A stretch of 37,558 bases of DNA from Thermoanaerobaculia bacterium (GTDB taxonomy: Bacteria; Acidobacteriota; Thermoanaerobaculia; Multivoradales; JAGPDF01): assembly GCA_018057705.1 (NCBI GenBank), contig JAGPDF010000044.1:1-37558 (forward strand), given 5' to 3'. The notes under the pieces are model-generated. The model had not been told where the DNA came from and did no database searches. It saw only the letters and a program-made list of their open reading frames with translations. Shown piece after piece: positions 35,110-37,558 of this stretch; positions within the stretch are counted from its first letter, which is position 1, and the number at the start of each line of letters is the position of its first letter. Position numbers and translations under genes: made by a program.

Positions 35110-37146
35110 TCAAGGCACGACCGACGACCAACCGAGGATGCTGCCGCGCTCGAAGCCGTCGCCGTAGAGGAACGGTCCGCGAAAGAGGCGGATTTCGTCC
35201 GTCGTGAGCGCGCGCCGCCAGACCTCGACCTCGTCGATGCGGCCGTCGAAGTAGTAGCGGTCGTTTACCCCGTCCCTGCCGAGCGCCGCAACCTGTGCCG
35301 GCACCGAGCGCACGGGCTCGCCGAGTGCGGCATTGAGGTGCGTGTCGACGAGCGTTCCATCGAGGTAGATCTCGGCTGCCTCGGAGTCGCCGCGATAGAC
35401 GCCGGCGACGTGAAACCAGCGATGGAGAGGCAGAAGGGCCTCGGGAATTCCGGGTCGCTCGGCGGTGCCGTCGGCGTCGGTGACCTTGAAGCGCAGCTCC
35501 GCGTTGTCGCGATCGAGGTAAAACACATAGTTGTCCTGGGCGGCGTCGTAGATCGAGGCGAACGGCTCGGCGAGATTACTTGGCGGGGTTTCGAGGTAGA
35601 GCCAGGCGGTGAGTGTCACCCCGGCGTCAGTGATGTCGAGATCGATCGATGGCGCGATGTCCGCCCAGCCGATGAGGGGAGCGAGTCCAGCGAAGGTGAC
35701 CGCACCGCGTCCGGGCCTGCCCCACGACCAGTCGATGCCGTCGCCGGTGAGCAGGGCGTCGTCGGCGTGGATCCCGGCGAGATCGGACGCCTCCGTCCCG
35801 GCGCCCTCTTCGCACCGCCAGTGGCCGACCCTGCCGATCGTGTACGAGCGTGCGTGTACGGAGGCGCCGTCCTCGTCGCCCCCGTGCGATCCTCCAGTCC
35901 TCTGCCAGGCGACCGCGAAGTCGCCCTCCGCATCGACTGCGATGGCGGGCACATCGGCCCAGCTGGAGGAGAGCGAGCCCGCGATCCAGATCTCCGGGCC
36001 GAGAGCGTGCCGATCGACGAGGCGCCGAGCCTGGACCGTGTCGGACGTCAAGAGCCAGGTTGCCGTGAGGTCGCCGTCCGGACCGCGAACCAGCGCCGGC
36101 TTGGCGACGGCGTAGCCGGGGGCGAAGTTGATCGTCGTCTCCAGGCCGCGAGGGGACCCGTCGGCGGCGAAGAAGCGCAGGTCGATGCCGTCGCCGATCG
36201 GTTCACCCTCCGGCGCGCGGACCGGAGCGGCCGGGAGGCTGTGCCAGATGACGGCGAAGCCACCGTCGCTGCTCGAAGCGACATCGGGGTACCACTGGTT
36301 CCCGGAGGTGAAGCTGTTGACCTGCTGTTGCGGGCCCACGAACGCGCCCGTGGCATCGAGGCGCCGCCATTGGACGCTTTCTCCGGAAGCGTCGCCGCCT
36401 GCCGAGGCGCTGGAAGCCCAAACGACAACGTGCCCCCTCCCGCCCTCGAGGCGGGCGATGCGCGGCGTTCGCACGGAGGCTCCGAGCGTGCTGGCCGCCA
36501 CCGCTTCGGCGAGAGCGGCTCCCTGGGAGTCGAAGCTCCGGATCCAGACGGTCGCCGATTCGACCCAGGTGACGACGAATCCGCCTCCGGGCGCGGAGGC
36601 GACGTCGAGCTCTTCGAGCGGGCTCTCGCCGTCGCGGATCTCGAGGATCGAGCCGGAGGCCGCTCCGTCGAGGTTGACGAAGCTGCCGCGGACCCCCTGG
36701 CCGCCGAGCCTGGACACCGCAAGGTTGGGCAGGCTCTCCGGCCAGACGACGATCGAGCGCCCGTCGTCGAGGCGCGCCACCTCCGGGTGGCCGATGCCCA
36801 GGGGCGACCAGACCACCAGGATCTCCGAGCCGATCGGCTGGCCGGCGCGATCGAGCCTCCGCGAGCGCAGCCGGTCGTTCGTGTCGCTCCGGTCGCGCCA
36901 GACGACGAACCAGCCGCCGTCGCCCACGGGCCCGATCGCGGGGGCGTCCTGGTCATCGAGGGTGAAGATGTGGTTGACCTGCACCATGTCTCCCATCGGC
37001 AAGGCGCTCGGCGGATCCCCGCCGGCCACGAGCGATTCGGCGGCGAGAACTCCTGACAACGCGGCCAGGGCGAGCAGGACAGCTTGGCAGCGAGGCCACG
37101 AGCCCCTGAGCTCCGGGAGCGGGCGGTGGGACGAAGCTCTCCTCAT
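35110..37146 (-). CDS. Secreted LamG/concanavalin-like surface protein with repeat propeller region
   Basis: The product has 678 residues. A signal peptide has its hydrophobic core at about 21-36. Residues 45-440 hold repeats built on GGxFVVxW (GGWFVVWRDRSD, GGGFVVTWVES, DGGFAVIWHS, EGDFAVAWQRT), alternating with RLD-G phrases, as in beta-propeller-like surface proteins. Residues 442-650 look like a LamG jelly roll: HWRCEEGAG, VTLTAWLYLET, HRWFHVAGVYRGD, EIYLDGTLVD, FDGRIDEVEVWRRAL. The end is YGDGFERGSILGWSSVVP. ATG 37146 is chosen for its AGGAGGT ribosome site; the frame is open to 37236. It probably binds glycans or proteins at the cell surface. It is divergent from the sigma factor gene. 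Confidence 0.82.
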   Translation of the reverse strand: MRRASSHRPLPELRGSWPRCQAVLLALAALSGVLAAESLVAGGDPPSALPMGDMVQVNHIFTLDDQDAPAIGPVGDGGWFVVWRDRSDTNDRLRSRRLDRAGQPIGSEILVVWSPLGIGHPEVARLDDGRSIVVWPESLPNLAVSRLGGQGVRGSFVNLDGAASGSILEIRDGESPLEELDVASAPGGGFVVTWVESATVWIRSFDSQGAALAEAVAASTLGASVRTPRIARLEGGRGHVVVWASSASAGGDASGESVQWRRLDATGAFVGPQQQVNSFTSGNQWYPDVASSSDGGFAVIWHSLPAAPVRAPEGEPIGDGIDLRFFAADGSPRGLETTINFAPGYAVAKPALVRGPDGDLTATWLLTSDTVQARRLVDRHALGPEIWIAGSLSSSWADVPAIAVDAEGDFAVAWQRTGGSHGGDEDGASVHARSYTIGRVGHWRCEEGAGTEASDLAGIHADDALLTGDGIDWSWGRPGRGAVTFAGLAPLIGWADIAPSIDLDITDAGVTLTAWLYLETPPSNLAEPFASIYDAAQDNYVFYLDRDNAELRFKVTDADGTAERPGIPEALLPLHRWFHVAGVYRGDSEAAEIYLDGTLVDTHLNAALGEPVRSVPAQVAALGRDGVNDRYYFDGRIDEVEVWRRALTTDEIRLFRGPFLYGDGFERGSILGWSSVVP

Positions 37147-37220
37147 GACGATCGACCTCCTGATCCAGACGCGGATTCGAGCGCAGAACGGGATCATCGG
37201 CGGCGCGAGCACATCGGGAA

Positions 37221-37226
37221 TAGACT
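37221..37226 (+). promoter_or_regulatory. Possible -10 box (TAGACT) of the sigma factor gene
   Basis: TAGACT, the same hexamer as before K1, ends 9 nt before the ATG at 37236. No ribosome site lies between. It sits in the 89-nt gap shared with the divergent LamG-like gene. Confidence 0.45.
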
Positions 37227-37235
37227 CCCTCCACA

Positions 37236-37558
37236 ATGCCTGGGGACGAGCGGCACGCCGCTGAGGCGGGCCACATCACGACCCTGCTCCATGCCTGGAG
37301 CGCGGGCGACGACGGCGCGTTCGGCGAGCTCGTGCCGCTGGTCTATGCGGAGCTGCGCGCCATTGCCGGGCGCCAGGCGCGCGCCGAGCCGGCGGGCTCG
37401 ACGCTCACACCGACCGCGGTCGTGCACGAGCTCTACATCAAGCTCGCCGGCCAGGACCGGGCCCGATGGGAGAACCGACGCCAGTTCTTCGCGGTGACGG
37501 CGCGGCTGATCCGCCGGATCCTGGTCGACCACGCGCGCGAGCGTGGAGCGGAGAAGCG
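37236..37558 (+). CDS. ECF-type RNA polymerase sigma factor (PF07638 type), cut by the right edge
   Basis: 107 residues are visible. The sequence MPGDERHAAEAGHITTLLHA leads into sigma region 2: WSAGDDGAFGELVPLVYAEL, then RAIAGRQAR, TLTPTAVVHELYIKL, and ENRRQFFAVTARLIRRILVD. This is the pattern of the Sigma70_ECF family common in Acidobacteriota and Planctomycetota. Region 4 lies beyond the window. In those phyla such sigma factors are often next to or controlled by Ser/Thr kinases like K1-K5, and the next gene outside the window may well be another kinase; that is inference. No anti-sigma factor is visible. The start is supported by the TAGACT box and the lack of any earlier in-frame alternative. 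Confidence 0.9.
   Translation, partial: MPGDERHAAEAGHITTLLHAWSAGDDGAFGELVPLVYAELRAIAGRQARAEPAGSTLTPTAVVHELYIKLAGQDRARWENRRQFFAVTARLIRRILVDHARERGAEK

Noticed and set aside
1-37558. Mobile elements, tRNA, rRNA or phage genes
   Set aside because: Looked for transposase motifs, long terminal inverted repeats, tRNA-like cloverleaf sequences and rRNA segments; none could be supported by eye.

Overview
The window is uniformly GC-rich and gene-dense. It looks like a chromosomal piece of an Acidobacteriota-like bacterium. The reasons are inference, not proof: an expanded family of Ser/Thr kinases fused to PD40/TolB-type propellers, a PF07638-type ECF sigma factor, frequent TTG/GTG starts, and secreted proteins carrying a D-x-F-E-x6-W motif. 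No rRNA, tRNA, CRISPR array, insertion sequence or phage gene was seen.

Layout. (1) 1-3016, minus strand: a translationally coupled operon of a TlpA-like thioredoxin, a DUF4266 lipoprotein ending in GGGCGCN, a DUF3570 outer-membrane barrel and ApbE flavin transferase (cut by the left edge). The barrel carries D-S-L-T-G-A-S, which resembles the FMN-attachment motif used by ApbE, so this may be an outer-membrane covalent-flavin redox module. (2) 3139-15108: kinase K1, a TPR-esterase, a Tat-type 5'-nucleotidase family phosphoesterase, a cupredoxin, then tandem kinases K2 and K3. (3) 15147-18770: a DinB-fold protein and a secreted clostripain-family protease with a calcium-binding and highly acidic repeat tail. 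(4) 18858-27389, minus strand: one giant cyclic beta-1,2-glucan synthase. (5) 27436-35084: two PIN-domain toxin-antitoxin pairs, kinases K4 and K5, and remnants of other genes. (6) 35110-37558: a secreted LamG-like protein, divergent from an ECF sigma factor cut by the right edge.

How it fits together. Five intact receptor-type kinases (cytosolic kinase, one membrane helix, extracytoplasmic propeller) share long stretches of identical kinase-domain DNA but have unrelated-looking sensor halves. At least four short kinase remnants lie among them: three 5' ends and one 3' end. This suggests repeated duplication, gene conversion and decay. Kinase starts, intact or dead, repeatedly sit in ATGA overlaps with the stop codon of the preceding gene.

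Several genes without a Shine-Dalgarno sequence have a TAnnnT hexamer 7-10 nt before the start codon. This suggests -10 elements feeding leaderless or near-leaderless mRNAs.

The two most promising leads are the ApbE/DUF3570/DUF4266/TlpA operon and the kinase birth-and-death cluster with its toxin-antitoxin neighbours.
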